A DNA stretch of 64,000 nt from an uncultured Lachnospiraceae bacterium (GCA_947367855.1 CANBFE010000007.1:62001-126000); one strand, 5' to 3'. Positions 17,147 through 25,966 are shown, counted from the stretch's first letter. Notes: a model not told the origin generated them from the sequence alone. Translations and numbers: made by a program.

Positions 17147-18640
17147 CTAATTGCACAGCGTCTCCAGAACTCCTGCAAATCCAATGTCATGGGAGGCCTT
17201 GATCAATACCGTGCTTCCATCGGGCACAAGGTCCGCCCTGCCTGCCGCGATCTGCTCCAACAGTGCATTGGTATCCGGAAACCAGCTTGCCTTTATCCTG
17301 TCCTTCCCCTGTTCCACGGCTTCCCGATACATGTGGCGGGACAGTTCGCCCACGCAATGGATCCGGTCTATGCCCAGGCGGGCGGCCAGACTGCCGATTT
17401 CCCCGTGGTACTGATCCGTTTCCACGCCCAGATTCAGCATATCCCCCAGAATCGCCACCTTCTCCGTGTCCGCCATGGCCAGCAGCTCCACCGCGGCTTT
17501 CATGGATGCAGGATTGGCGTTATAGCAGTCATCAATAATTGTGTAATGAGACATTTTGATAATATTGGTGCGTCCGCTGACTGAGGATACCCGGGCAATT
17601 CCTGCCGCCGTCTCCTTTTCGGTCAGTCCCAGTACATTGGCCACGCATGCAGCTGCAGCTGCGTTCAGCACCATATGTTCGCCGGGCAGAGGAATGTGGA
17701 CTGGAGTGCGCGTCTGCGTTCCGTCTGCAGATGTCTGTCCGGCCCTCCCAGACTCCCCGGAGCGGTTACCCGCCCCCTGGTCCGGACTGTTTCGGATCAC
17801 CAGCGCCGCGTCACTGCCCAGAAGCCCCCTGCCCTTAATATCCGTCAGGTACACTTCTTCCTCCGGATTTCTTCCCAGTCCGAAAAAGTGCGGCCTGTGT
17901 CCCCTGATCTCCCGAATCGGGCTTAATTTGTCGTCCTCACCGTTCAGGCAGATCACTCCGTCCTCCGCCATACAGTCAAAAATCTCCGATTTTGCCTTCA
18001 GAATGCCGTCCCTGTCAATGAGGTTATTCAGATGGCTCTGGCCGATGTTGGTCATCACACAGACATCCGGGCGGGCCATTTTGCTCAGGCGGTGCATCTC
18101 CCCGAAATCACTGATTCCCATCTCCACCACTGCTGCCTGATGTTCCCTGCGAATGCGCAGCAGGGTCAGTGGTACGCCGACTTCGTTATTAAAGTTTCCC
18201 TCCGTCTTTAATACCCTGTATTTTTCCGAAAGCACCCCGGCGATAAATTCCTTGGTACTGGTCTTTCCCACACTGCCGGTAATGCCCACCACCTTCACGG
18301 ATAGTTTCCTCCGGTAGGCCTCTGCAATGTCTTTCAGGGCCTGAAAACTATCCTCCACAAGAAGGTAGCTTCCCCAGGATTTCCCGGGGCCATTTTCTTT
18401 ATCCACAGTCTCCGGCGTCTTCTGCGTCACTGCCAGGATGGCGCCCTGGTCGAAAGCAGTCCGGATAAAACTATGCCCGTCCACCCTTTCCCCTATGGTA
18501 GCGATAAACACCCCCCTGGGTTCCACCATCCGGGAATCAATTACAACAGAACTGACACAGCTGTCGGAATCCGTCTCTTCCACGGAAAACAGTTTTCCTC
18601 CACAGGCCTCCGCAATTTCCCTGATCGTTAAGTCCATCAT
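17147..18640 (-). CDS. murF: UDP-N-acetylmuramoyl-tripeptide--D-alanyl-D-alanine ligase
   Basis: It adds D-Ala-D-Ala to the UDP-MurNAc-tripeptide in the cytoplasm, the last soluble step of the peptidoglycan precursor. The 497 residues show a Mur N-terminal domain (VVIDSRMVEPRGVFIATIGE), the ATP loop GITGSVGKTSTKEF, EGNFNNEVGVPLTLL, VVEMGISDFGEMHRL, NIGQSHLNN and the C-terminal IDDCYNANPASMKAAVELL with VAILGDMLNLG. It lies seven bases after ddl and is surely co-translated with it. An insertion around residues 290-320 rich in Gly/Ser/Thr interrupts the middle domain and looks like a surface loop. Confidence 0.96.
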   Translation of the reverse strand: MMDLTIREIAEACGGKLFSVEETDSDSCVSSVVIDSRMVEPRGVFIATIGERVDGHSFIRTAFDQGAILAVTQKTPETVDKENGPGKSWGSYLLVEDSFQALKDIAEAYRRKLSVKVVGITGSVGKTSTKEFIAGVLSEKYRVLKTEGNFNNEVGVPLTLLRIRREHQAAVVEMGISDFGEMHRLSKMARPDVCVMTNIGQSHLNNLIDRDGILKAKSEIFDCMAEDGVICLNGEDDKLSPIREIRGHRPHFFGLGRNPEEEVYLTDIKGRGLLGSDAALVIRNSPDQGAGNRSGESGRAGQTSADGTQTRTPVHIPLPGEHMVLNAAAAACVANVLGLTEKETAAGIARVSSVSGRTNIIKMSHYTIIDDCYNANPASMKAAVELLAMADTEKVAILGDMLNLGVETDQYHGEIGSLAARLGIDRIHCVGELSRHMYREAVEQGKDRIKASWFPDTNALLEQIAAGRADLVPDGSTVLIKASHDIGFAGVLETLCN

Positions 18641-18647
18641 ATTGCCC

Positions 18648-19709
18648 TCATTCCTCCCTCTGTCTTTTCTCTGCTGCGCCGGAATCCACTGTGGAAACCA
18701 TTTTCAAAATAGCCTCACACAGCTCTCCGAAATCCATCCCTGCCTCTGCCGCCTCCTGGGGCAGCAGGGAAGTGGGCGTCATTCCCGGCAGCGTATTGGC
18801 CTCCAGGCAGAATACCTCCCCGGCAGCGCTCATGACAAAGTCCATGCGGGCATAGCTTTTCAGACGCAGAACACGGAATACCTGCTCTGAAATCTCCTGC
18901 ATTTCCCTTGCCTTCTCCTCCGGAATCTGCGCCGGACAGGTTTCTATGGCAGCGCCTGCCTGGTATTTGTTTTTGTAATCGTAAAAGCCTTCCACAGGCG
19001 CCATCTCAATGACAGGAAGCGCCTTTCCGTCCATGACTCCCACGGAAAACTCCCTTCCCCGGATAAACTCTTCCACAATGACCTCGTCTCCATACCGGAA
19101 AGCCCCTTCCTTTGCCATCCTGTACTCCTCCGGATTCCGGGCCACGCAGACGCCGATGCTGGAACCGCCGCAGCTGGCCTTTACAATGCAGGGATACGGC
19201 ACTGCGTCCTTTTCCGTCTCTCCCCTCTTCAGGCGTATCCCGACGGGCGTGGGAATTCCGTATGCCCTGAAAATATCTTTTGTGATTCCCTTGTCCATGG
19301 CCAGGCAGGAACCCACAAAATCCGCCCCTGTGCACGGAATCCCCAACAGTTCAAAGCATGCCTGTATTCTGCCGTCCTCCCCGTTTGCCCCGTGAAGAGC
19401 CAGAAAAACGCAGTCCGCCTCCTGACAGATCTCCAGTACATTAGGCCCGAAAAAGCCTCTGCCACCTTCCTTCCGCTGCGCTTTCACTGACTCCAGGTCC
19501 GGATCCTCCTGCCCTATGCCGCTGACCTGCGCTGCCCAGTCCCTGTCCCAGGAAAAGATTCCCTCCCTGTCTCCCGGAAGCCCCAGATAGACATCCAGCA
19601 AAATCGCATGATGTCCCTTTTCCCGCAGCGCATGGTAAATCATGCCGCCGGAGCTCAGGGACACATCCCGTTCCGAACTGATTCCTCCTGCCAATACTAC
19701 GATTTTCAT
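18648..19709 (-). CDS. ddl: D-alanine--D-alanine ligase
   Basis: It makes the D-Ala-D-Ala dipeptide used by MurF. The 353-residue ATP-grasp protein has GGISSERDVSLSSG, FLALHGANGEDGRIQ, the KASCGGSSIGV loop, EEFIRGREFSVGV and the metal-binding EANTLPGMTPTSLLPQEA. The omega-loop reads EGFYDYKNKYQAG, with the Tyr found in D-Ala-D-Ala ligases and not the residues of VanA or VanC-type ligases, so a normal precursor is expected. GGAG precedes the ATG. It heads a ddl-murF pair, with VanRS-like regulators downstream. Confidence 0.95.
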   Translation of the reverse strand: MKIVVLAGGISSERDVSLSSGGMIYHALREKGHHAILLDVYLGLPGDREGIFSWDRDWAAQVSGIGQEDPDLESVKAQRKEGGRGFFGPNVLEICQEADCVFLALHGANGEDGRIQACFELLGIPCTGADFVGSCLAMDKGITKDIFRAYGIPTPVGIRLKRGETEKDAVPYPCIVKASCGGSSIGVCVARNPEEYRMAKEGAFRYGDEVIVEEFIRGREFSVGVMDGKALPVIEMAPVEGFYDYKNKYQAGAAIETCPAQIPEEKAREMQEISEQVFRVLRLKSYARMDFVMSAAGEVFCLEANTLPGMTPTSLLPQEAAEAGMDFGELCEAILKMVSTVDSGAAEKRQREE

Positions 19710-19784
19710 ATAAGTAGTCTCCTTTTTCGTTTTCCCGCATTCTCTTTCTGCCGCGGAAATGATATCTATTGATACTTATTCCAT

Positions 19785-19853
19785 GGCCGGGCTGTGAATG
19801 ACTTCAGAATTCCAACAGGGGAATCTGCGCCGGACATACAGCACAACCCGGCC
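19785..19853 (-). other. Long-range 12-bp inverted repeat between LytTR regulator and ddl
   Basis: Directly after the stop of the LytTR gene, GGCCGGGTTGTG (19842-19853, minus strand) can pair with CACAGCCCGGCC (19785-19796) across a 45-base loop, with one G-U pair. No U-run follows, so this is not a simple terminator. It lies about 75 bases before the ddl start and could be a transcript-end structure or a ddl leader element. Confidence 0.45.
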
Positions 19854-20555
19854 TTAAAACAGCTCGATCACTGCCCTGCTCACTTCATCCGCCATGCCGC
19901 GGCTGATGGGAACCTCCTCCCCGTTTTTCAAAACCACGCATTTTCCCCTGATCTGCGCTACATGACATAAGTTGATCAGAAAGGACCGCTGGCATTTAAA
20001 AAAGTATTTGTCCAGGGAGGCCTCCATTTCCCGCAGGGATGCCTTCATCCGATAGACCCGGTCCACTGTATGAATACAGACATACTGCTTCTGGGCTTCC
20101 AGATACAGAATCCTGTCCAGGGGAACAAAATCCGTCTGGCGGTCATGAACAATTGGCAGCCGCCGTTCCTGCTTTTCCAGACCGGCTGCCGCCCTGTCCA
20201 GTACAGAGAAAAGCTTTTCCCCTGTAACAGGTTTCATCAGATAGTGCAGGGCAGATACCTCATAGCCCTCCGCCATAAAGTCCGGAAAACCGGTAATAAA
20301 CACGATTTGAACCCAATGGTTATCCTGCCGCACCTTCTTTGCCAGTTCCACGCCGTTCTGACCGCCCATTTCAATGTCCAAAAGCAGCATGTCAAAATCC
20401 TTCTCCTCCTCATACTGAAACAGAAATGCCTCCGCGGAGAGGAAAGTCCTGATGTTCACAGTTTTTTCCGCTGTACCGGACCAGTCTTTGACCAGCTTTT
20501 TTATGTATGCTATATCTGTAATACAATCATCGCAAATTGCAATCTTATAACTCAC
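19854..20555 (-). CDS. LytTR-family response regulator
   Basis: This 233-residue cytoplasmic regulator has a receiver domain (AICDD at the start, phosphoacceptor in LLLDIEMGGQNGVELA, Lys in HYLMKPVTGEKL) and a C-terminal LytTR DNA-binding domain (DRILYLEAQKQYVCIHT, CQRSFLINLCHVAQIRG, GEEVPISRGMADEV). Such regulators control surface, competence or bacteriocin genes, often with a peptide signal. It overlaps the start of nothing, but its own start lies within the last codons of the GHKL kinase gene (4-base overlap), so the pair is translationally coupled. No AgrB/AgrD-like genes are adjacent. Confidence 0.93.
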   Translation of the reverse strand: MSYKIAICDDCITDIAYIKKLVKDWSGTAEKTVNIRTFLSAEAFLFQYEEEKDFDMLLLDIEMGGQNGVELAKKVRQDNHWVQIVFITGFPDFMAEGYEVSALHYLMKPVTGEKLFSVLDRAAAGLEKQERRLPIVHDRQTDFVPLDRILYLEAQKQYVCIHTVDRVYRMKASLREMEASLDKYFFKCQRSFLINLCHVAQIRGKCVVLKNGEEVPISRGMADEVSRAVIELF

Positions 20556-21250
20556 CCTGTTTCCTGCCCCCCTGCCCCGGAATCCGCAGAGCCGGTCAGC
20601 ATGGGAATCAGCGCCTCCGCGGTAAATCCTCCGTCCTCACTGGCTGCGGTGAAGGTTCCGCCGTATTTTTTTACCACACCCTCCACCCGGGAAAGTCCCA
20701 AACCATGCCTTTTCCCCTTGGAAGACCGAAACCATCCGCCCGCCTTCTCCTGTTTTTTCCCTGCTGCATTGGTGACGGCGATATACAGAAATGTACTTTT
20801 TGCGCCTATGTAAATCCGCAGAAACCTCTCCCCCGCCTCTAGCTTCCGGTTCTCCTCAATGGCATTGTCCAGCAGATTGCCTATCACCACACACAGATCC
20901 ACATCATTCATGGCAAGGCCCTCCGGTAACCTGGCCCTGGCGTTAACAGAAATTTCACTCTGTGCTGCCATGGTAATCTTGCTGTTAAGGATGGCATCCA
21001 CCATAACCCGCCCGGTCTTCAGCACAGTATCCACACTGGTCAGATCATCGTTAAGCTGCCTTAAATACTCGCTCACTTCCCCGTATCTGCCCAATGCCAT
21101 ACTCGCCTGCATGGCCTGGATATGATTGTGGTAGTCATGCCGCCAACCGCGCATTTTCGTATACATGCTTTCCACTTCGTCATAATATTTTCTGATCATT
21201 TCGCTCTGACAGGCTTCTATCCGGCGGTCAATCAGCTTATTGAAAAACAT
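20552..21250 (-). CDS. Short GHKL sensor histidine kinase without membrane segments
   Basis: This is the partner kinase of the LytTR regulator. Unlike AgrC-type kinases it has no membrane segments: the ATG at 21248-21250 (MFFNKLIDRRIEACQ) follows AAGGAGAG, and the protein goes straight into a coiled-coil/phosphoacceptor helix (MRGWRHDYHNHIQAMQ, H in HDYHN). The GHKL ATPase part has VVIGNLLDNAIEE and HGLGLSRVEGVVKKYGG. The product of about 232 residues would be cytosolic, so it either senses an internal cue or works with a separate receptor. The AT-poor 170 bases upstream hold no obvious receptor gene. Confidence 0.88.
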   Translation of the reverse strand: MFFNKLIDRRIEACQSEMIRKYYDEVESMYTKMRGWRHDYHNHIQAMQASMALGRYGEVSEYLRQLNDDLTSVDTVLKTGRVMVDAILNSKITMAAQSEISVNARARLPEGLAMNDVDLCVVIGNLLDNAIEENRKLEAGERFLRIYIGAKSTFLYIAVTNAAGKKQEKAGGWFRSSKGKRHGLGLSRVEGVVKKYGGTFTAASEDGGFTAEALIPMLTGSADSGAGGQETG

Positions 21251-21418
21251 GGCAGGCTCTCCTTCTCTCCAGGGGCTCAGGACCATGGAATGCAGTCCCT
21301 CAGTCCGCTGCCCCTGCAGCATATTCCGGGTTTCCGGCTCCGCGAAAGGGTTTCCGGTTCCATGTCTACATTATAGCATGGTATCGGAAAAGGCTCAATC
21401 CCCGGTTTTAACAGGCAG

Positions 21419-22603
21419 TCAGGAACTCTCCTCCTCAGCCCCGGCCTCATACACCACATGCCCGTCAATAATGGTATAGAGCGTCCTGGTAAACACTTCC
21501 ATGGGATTTCCTGTGAAAATGGCGATATCCGCGTCCTTTCCCACCTCCAGGCTGCCCACCCTGTCCGCCACGCCGCAGATTCTGGCCGGATGAATGGTGA
21601 TGGCCCTGTAGCCTTCCTCCAGGTCCAGGCCGGATTTTACCGCAAGTCCGGCGCAGAGGGGCAGGGACTGGATCAGAGACACCGGATGATCCGTGGTAAC
21701 AGCCGTCATGACCCCTGCCCGGTTCAGAACTCCCACTGTCTTAAAGGCCATGTTCTGCACCTCGATTTTATTCCTGCTGGCCAGATCCGGCCCCACAATA
21801 GCGGGAAAGCCTTCCAGGGCCAGCTCCTCCGCAATCATATGCCCCTCTGAGCAGTGGTCCAGGGTCATCTTCAGTCCGAATTCCCTGGCAATCCTCACCG
21901 CGGTAAAAATGTCGTCAACCCTGTGCACATGGGCCTTCAGGGGAATTTCCCCCTGCAGTACAGGAAGCCAGCATTCCATCCTGAAGTCTTCCTCAAAATT
22001 TTCTCCACTGTCTTTTGCCTGTTTCTTTCTGTCCCTATAGGCACATGCTTTGGTCAGCTCCTCCCGGAGCATCCCCGCAATGGCCATTCTGGTGGAAGGG
22101 CTTTTCCCCTGGCCGGAATAATTTACTTTGGGATTCTCCCCCAGCGCCACCTTCATGGCAGCCGGGGCCTTCACCACCAGGTCATCAACCCGCCTTCCCC
22201 TGGTTTTCAGAAAAGCGAACTGTCCGCCCACCACATTGGAGCTTCCGGGTCCTATCATGGCTGAGGTGATCCCTGCCCGGACAGCATCATCAAAGGCTGC
22301 ATCCATGGTATTTACCGCATCCACCGCCCGCAGCCAGGGAGTCACAGGTTCCACTGTCTCGTTGCAGTCGTCCCCCTCCGTTCCCTTTTTCTCCTCGGTA
22401 ATGCCCATGTGGCAATGGGCCTCTATAAGACCCGGCATAATCAGCCCTTCCGGAACCCGGATTACCCTTTCATGAGGAGCGGGATGAAATGCCACCTCAT
22501 CCCGCTTTCCGATCTCCGCTATTCTGCCCTCCGCAATACGGATGCAGCCGTTCCGAATATCCTCACCGGCCATTGTCTTGACCGTTCCTCCGATTATATA
22601 CAT
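21419..22603 (-). CDS. Amidohydrolase-superfamily protein (imidazolonepropionase-like)
   Basis: This is a cytoplasmic metal-dependent hydrolase of 394 residues with unassigned substrate. It shows the metal ligands in MPGLIEAHCHMGI, a later His in LKAHVHRVDD and LTLDHCSEGH-like segment (KMTLDHCSEGHMI), the catalytic Asp in AVTTDHPV, and a C-terminal composite-domain motif GSLEVGKDADIAIFTGNP. Such proteins act on cyclic amides or are isoaspartyl dipeptidase-like; Lachnospiraceae carry many paralogs. It starts 20 bases after the M23-like gene stop, on the same strand, and has no clear metabolic partners nearby. Confidence 0.85.
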   Translation of the reverse strand: MYIIGGTVKTMAGEDIRNGCIRIAEGRIAEIGKRDEVAFHPAPHERVIRVPEGLIMPGLIEAHCHMGITEEKKGTEGDDCNETVEPVTPWLRAVDAVNTMDAAFDDAVRAGITSAMIGPGSSNVVGGQFAFLKTRGRRVDDLVVKAPAAMKVALGENPKVNYSGQGKSPSTRMAIAGMLREELTKACAYRDRKKQAKDSGENFEEDFRMECWLPVLQGEIPLKAHVHRVDDIFTAVRIAREFGLKMTLDHCSEGHMIAEELALEGFPAIVGPDLASRNKIEVQNMAFKTVGVLNRAGVMTAVTTDHPVSLIQSLPLCAGLAVKSGLDLEEGYRAITIHPARICGVADRVGSLEVGKDADIAIFTGNPMEVFTRTLYTIIDGHVVYEAGAEEESS

Positions 22604-22623
22604 GCTTTTCTCTCCAGGCCCAT

Positions 22624-23658
22624 TCAGCGGAAAAGCGCTTCCGGATTTACGGGCGCCCCATTGGCAGTGAGTTTCAGATACAGATTACTCCCCTCCACGC
22701 TGAAATATTTGGTGGGAGCAGCCACGGACGCAATGGTCTGCCCGGGCTCTACATGGGAGTTCATGCCCACATTAATATCGGAAAGCTGTCCATAAGTGAT
22801 CCTGTAACCGTCTCCCAGGTCCATGGTAACGGCATGGCCGATTTCCTCATTCTCAAAAATGTCAACCACCACGCCCTCGGCGCAGGCGGACACCCCTGCT
22901 CCCTGCTCGGCAGCAATCATCATGGCAGGATTGTATTTAAACTGGTCAAGGGTGGAAAAATATACACTGCTGTCCATGCTGAACGGAATCAATACTTCCC
23001 CGCTCACCGGGCGCAGCAGCCCGTCGCTCTCCGCGAAATGCATCGTCTCAACCACAGGCTCGCTTACGTCGGAGCTCTCCTGTTCCTGATTCTCCCCGCT
23101 GCCGGAATCCGGCTCCGCTGCCGCATCCGCTTCCCCTGCTGTGGGTACAGACTCTTCCGCAGCATTGTCCTGTTCTGTATCCGGTGTGTTTTCCAGGGGA
23201 AGATCTGCAGTCGCCGGTGTATCCCCTGCAGGCAGGTTCACTTCCCCTTCCACAGCCATGCCTCCCACAGAATCCGTACCCACATCTCCCAGGGTTGTAT
23301 CGTCCAGGATGCCGTCAGTCAGTCCGGGGATGGTTACCATACCGGAACCTGCCTCCATGGGCAGATAATCCAGATCGTCGTCCGGACTGCCAATCTGCCC
23401 GGCCAGTTCACCGGAAAAATCACTGACTCCATTGTCCACATGACTCTCGGCCTGATTATTTCCGGCGATCTCCTGCGCCTTATTCTCCACATCCTCCTCC
23501 AATGCCGTAAAGTCAAGCATATAGCCGTCGTCCTGTTCCGACTCATTATTTGACTTCATGTAAATTCCTGTCATGGTCAGTGCAGAAAGCACAAACGCAG
23601 AAGATGCAATCATAATGATCCGCTCTTTTTTTACATTATTCCTTCTGTTTCTTCTCAT
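22624..23658 (-). CDS. Membrane-anchored M23/LytM-fold protein with lost zinc site (SpoIIQ-like)
   Basis: The 344-residue protein has a basic N-terminus, one membrane segment (IIMIASSAFVLSALTMTGIYM, about residues 14-34), a 170-residue acidic Glu/Asp/Pro/Ser-rich linker, and a C-terminal LytM/M23 fold (about 215-344). The usual ligands are absent: where active enzymes have HxGxDI it reads FKYNPAMMIAAEQG, and the HxH site is replaced by ITYGQLSDINVG. Catalysis is therefore unlikely. Degenerate LytM proteins with this layout, such as SpoIIQ, serve as structural partners between mother cell and forespore, but other divisome-type LytM proteins are similar. No SpoIIIA genes are in the window. Confidence 0.78.
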   Translation of the reverse strand: MRRNRRNNVKKERIIMIASSAFVLSALTMTGIYMKSNNESEQDDGYMLDFTALEEDVENKAQEIAGNNQAESHVDNGVSDFSGELAGQIGSPDDDLDYLPMEAGSGMVTIPGLTDGILDDTTLGDVGTDSVGGMAVEGEVNLPAGDTPATADLPLENTPDTEQDNAAEESVPTAGEADAAAEPDSGSGENQEQESSDVSEPVVETMHFAESDGLLRPVSGEVLIPFSMDSSVYFSTLDQFKYNPAMMIAAEQGAGVSACAEGVVVDIFENEEIGHAVTMDLGDGYRITYGQLSDINVGMNSHVEPGQTIASVAAPTKYFSVEGSNLYLKLTANGAPVNPEALFR

Positions 23659-23836
23659 AGCTGCTTACCCTTCCTTCATTTCATTTTTTCCAAATGTCGG
23701 TTATAAAAAATCATTCAATCGTCAAACCTGTCAGTAATGACTTCGCGGTGTTAACCCGCTTTCTAATGACCTGCTATCAGTTTGTCCCATTGGAAAAAAA
23801 TTATGCAGATATTTACAGAAAGAAAAGAGGGCATGC

Positions 23837-23878
23837 AAAAAGGACTGCCGAAGCCGGTTTCCCCTCTTCGACAGTCCT
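23837..23878 (-). terminator. Intrinsic terminator after the EF-hand-like gene
   Basis: On the minus strand GGACTGTCGAAG pairs with CTTCGGCAGTCC around a 12-base loop, followed by TTTTT. It lies about 45 bases past the stop of the 23925-25094 gene. Confidence 0.9.
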
Positions 23879-23924
23879 CCCGTTATTTTGTTTCTATGAA
23901 TAAAACAGTTCCCTGCACAGCACG

Positions 23925-25094
23925 CTATGCCTGGGCATCATACTTTGCCACATCGATATGCTGAACCGTACCCGCGCTTCCGTTCTCATACAGAAAGATT
24001 CCCGTACTGCGCACGGCTCCCTTTGTTCTGCCATCCTCACCCTTCATGGTAAAATCCGTGGAAGCGTTCTGCAGGCAGATGGCTCCCACCCCTTTGTCAG
24101 CCAGACTGTAGAGAACATCATTTCCGTTCTCGTCCCTGCACCAGATTTTCAGCTGCTTCCAGACGGCGTCATTTTCATCAATCCAACCGTTGCCGTCCTG
24201 GTCATACTTTGCCAGGTCCGCAAAGCCATTGCCGCTGGCCGTACCAAAGAGCTCGCTTCCGTCATTGATGGTTCCGTCCCCGTTTTTATCCAACGCCAGA
24301 TAACCGCTTCCTGTCCCCAGCTGAGACACCTGATCCAGCTCCCCGTCCCCGTCAATGTCAAAATAGAAGGTCTGATCGGAAAGCTCTGCCAGTTCCGTGT
24401 CCAGATTGATTACCAGTGGATCGCACATGGTAAAAGTCTGAAGGATGGTATTCTCCTCATAGTACTGCTGAAATTCGCGGCTCATTCCCACATTTACATT
24501 GAAGCTGATCTCCCTGCCGTCGGAAGTGCGCACAGTTCCCATGGTGGAAAAAGCCGTATTTTCAACCTCTGTACGGATCACTGCCTGATTGTAGTTCAGA
24601 ACCCTGAGGCTGACGGCTCCCGGTTCCCCGGCCCCGTTCTGCTGAAGCTGTCCGGAACCGCTGTTCCGTGGAATATTCTGTCCTGTCTGTCCGTAATCTA
24701 TTGTCGGAATTCCGTTATCTTTCAGCCACTGGGTCATGCGGTTTCTCCGCTCCGAAAACAGCAGATTAAAAATATAGCGGATGGTTGTCTGACGGATGCT
24801 CGCGTAAGTCTGGCTGGACGAACTCCTCAGGGTGTAACCGGAACCGGAGGCCTGCATGCGGTTCTGCCAGTCCGTCAGGGTTTCAGCCTGTCTGGATGTC
24901 TCCTCTGCGCCTGTATTCCGGTTTTCGGCGGTTCCGCTGTTTTCCGGATCCCCGTCTGCCGCGCTGTTTAAGGTTCCGTTGTTCCCCGCCTGTCCCTGTC
25001 TGAAATCCGTTATGGTAAAACGCCTGATGGTAACGGAATTTGCCCTGTAATTTCTGGCAGACTCCATCCCCATTGTACTGGAATCAATCTTCAA
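23925..25094 (-). CDS. EF-hand-like calcium-loop protein
   Basis: This 389-residue protein has no clear signal peptide. Residues 1-110 are polar and Ser/Asn/Gln-rich; residues 195-250 form a beta-rich domain; the C-terminal part has three Ca-loop motifs: DIDGDGELDQVSQL, DKNGDGTINDGSELFG and DQDGNGWIDENDAVW. The DGSELFG and IWCRDENGNDVLYSL strings recur in a family of clostridial and cyanobacterial surface or repeat proteins, but no function is fixed. It is monocistronic, bounded by a terminator downstream, and preceded by the terminator of the SseB-like gene. Confidence 0.72.
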   Translation of the reverse strand: MKIDSSTMGMESARNYRANSVTIRRFTITDFRQGQAGNNGTLNSAADGDPENSGTAENRNTGAEETSRQAETLTDWQNRMQASGSGYTLRSSSSQTYASIRQTTIRYIFNLLFSERRNRMTQWLKDNGIPTIDYGQTGQNIPRNSGSGQLQQNGAGEPGAVSLRVLNYNQAVIRTEVENTAFSTMGTVRTSDGREISFNVNVGMSREFQQYYEENTILQTFTMCDPLVINLDTELAELSDQTFYFDIDGDGELDQVSQLGTGSGYLALDKNGDGTINDGSELFGTASGNGFADLAKYDQDGNGWIDENDAVWKQLKIWCRDENGNDVLYSLADKGVGAICLQNASTDFTMKGEDGRTKGAVRSTGIFLYENGSAGTVQHIDVAKYDAQA

Positions 25095-25187
25095 TCCTTT
25101 TCACCTCATTATACACACTCCTCCTGCAAAACAGGGGGCAGATCCCCCAGAGGGTTTTATCTCATGGGCCACACTTTCCTGTGAGAT

Positions 25188-25232
25188 AAAAAATGGTACA
25201 TGACAGGAAAATCCTTTTCCTGTCCGTGTACC
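25188..25232 (-). terminator. Intrinsic terminator after the SseB-like gene
   Basis: On the minus strand GGTACACGGACAGGAAAA pairs with TTTTCCTGTCATGTACC (near-perfect 17-bp arms) followed by ATTTTTT. It closes the SseB-like transcript about 110 bases after the stop. A second, weaker pair (TTTATCTCA/TGAGATAAA at 25156-25190) overlaps its tail. Confidence 0.9.
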
Positions 25233-25340
25233 ATCCGTGGTGTCCATATTACTCGGCGGCAGTCGGCCGTACTGCCTTCCTGTATTTATTATATCGACAC
25301 AAATATTATATTATTTAGAGTCTGTCTCCGCTGATTTTCG

Positions 25341-25874
25341 TTATTTGGGACTTTTGAAAGGGGTAACCTTATTTCCCGCAGCCTGCCGCGCAGCAGCCTG
25401 CTTGGCCTGGGCCGCCTTTGCGGACATCATTCCCGCCAGCATTTCCCTGGGAACTATAATGTTCGCCCCAAAGGGGTTGATGGCAATTCCCAGCGCGGGG
25501 CAGATATTTCCCTTGGCATCCCTGCGCAGTACCATTGCCGCGTAGTCATCAATCCTCAGCGCAAAATACGGAAGTTTCTGCTCCGGATTTTTCTCCTGCC
25601 ATTTTTCATACTCGGCCAGGTCCGTAAAGGCCATAAAGAACCGCATCCCCTCCGCGCCTGTCAGCATGGGGAACTGCACCTTGCTGCCCGGCGCAATAGT
25701 CAGCTTTCCTTCCTCATTTTCCGTTGGAGCCGGTTCTATAATAGCCGGAGAGATAAAACTTGCCTTTGCCAGCTCTCCCACAAACATATTGCGATGATCC
25801 GGCGTGTCTTCCGCCCGCATCAGCTCAATGGCTCCCATCAGCATGGGATTAGATACCGATTTATTAAATTCCAT
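25341..25874 (-). CDS. SseB-family protein
   Basis: This 177-residue cytoplasmic protein has the SseB N-terminal fold: NPMLMGAIELMRAEDTPDHRN, PMLTGAEGMRFFMAFTDLAEYEKW and a DYAAMVL/GIAINPFGANIIV core. The C-terminus is a short Ala/Gln/Lys tail. SseB was named for enhanced serine sensitivity in E. coli, but the function in clostridia is unknown. It has its own sigma-A promoter and terminator, so it is a single-gene unit. Confidence 0.8.
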   Translation of the reverse strand: MEFNKSVSNPMLMGAIELMRAEDTPDHRNMFVGELAKASFISPAIIEPAPTENEEGKLTIAPGSKVQFPMLTGAEGMRFFMAFTDLAEYEKWQEKNPEQKLPYFALRIDDYAAMVLRRDAKGNICPALGIAINPFGANIIVPREMLAGMMSAKAAQAKQAAARQAAGNKVTPFKSPK

Positions 25875-25937
25875 GATTTCTCCTTTTTTATCTGTCTTTT
25901 TCCTGCTAAGTTACAGCCTTAACAGGCTGTCTGTTCT

Positions 25938-25966
25938 ATTATAACCGCCGACAGGGTCTGGCGCAA
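25938..25966 (-). promoter_or_regulatory. Promoter of the SseB-like gene
   Basis: Minus-strand TTGCGC (25961-25966) and TATAAT (25938-25943) are spaced by 17 bases; initiation falls about 55 bases before the SseB-like start. Confidence 0.72.

Noticed and set aside
15188..19709. A glycopeptide-resistance (van) operon
   Set aside because: Only regulator and kinase resemble van genes; the ligase loop is of D-Ala-D-Ala type, and dehydrogenase, dipeptidase and carboxypeptidase genes are absent.
20552..21322. An agr-type quorum-sensing locus
   Set aside because: Kinase and regulator are present, but no AgrB-like protease, no peptide precursor and no receptor membrane domain were found.
23184..23426. 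Small plus-strand frames opposite the acidic linker of the M23-like gene
   Set aside because: They mirror low-complexity coding sequence and lack start signals.
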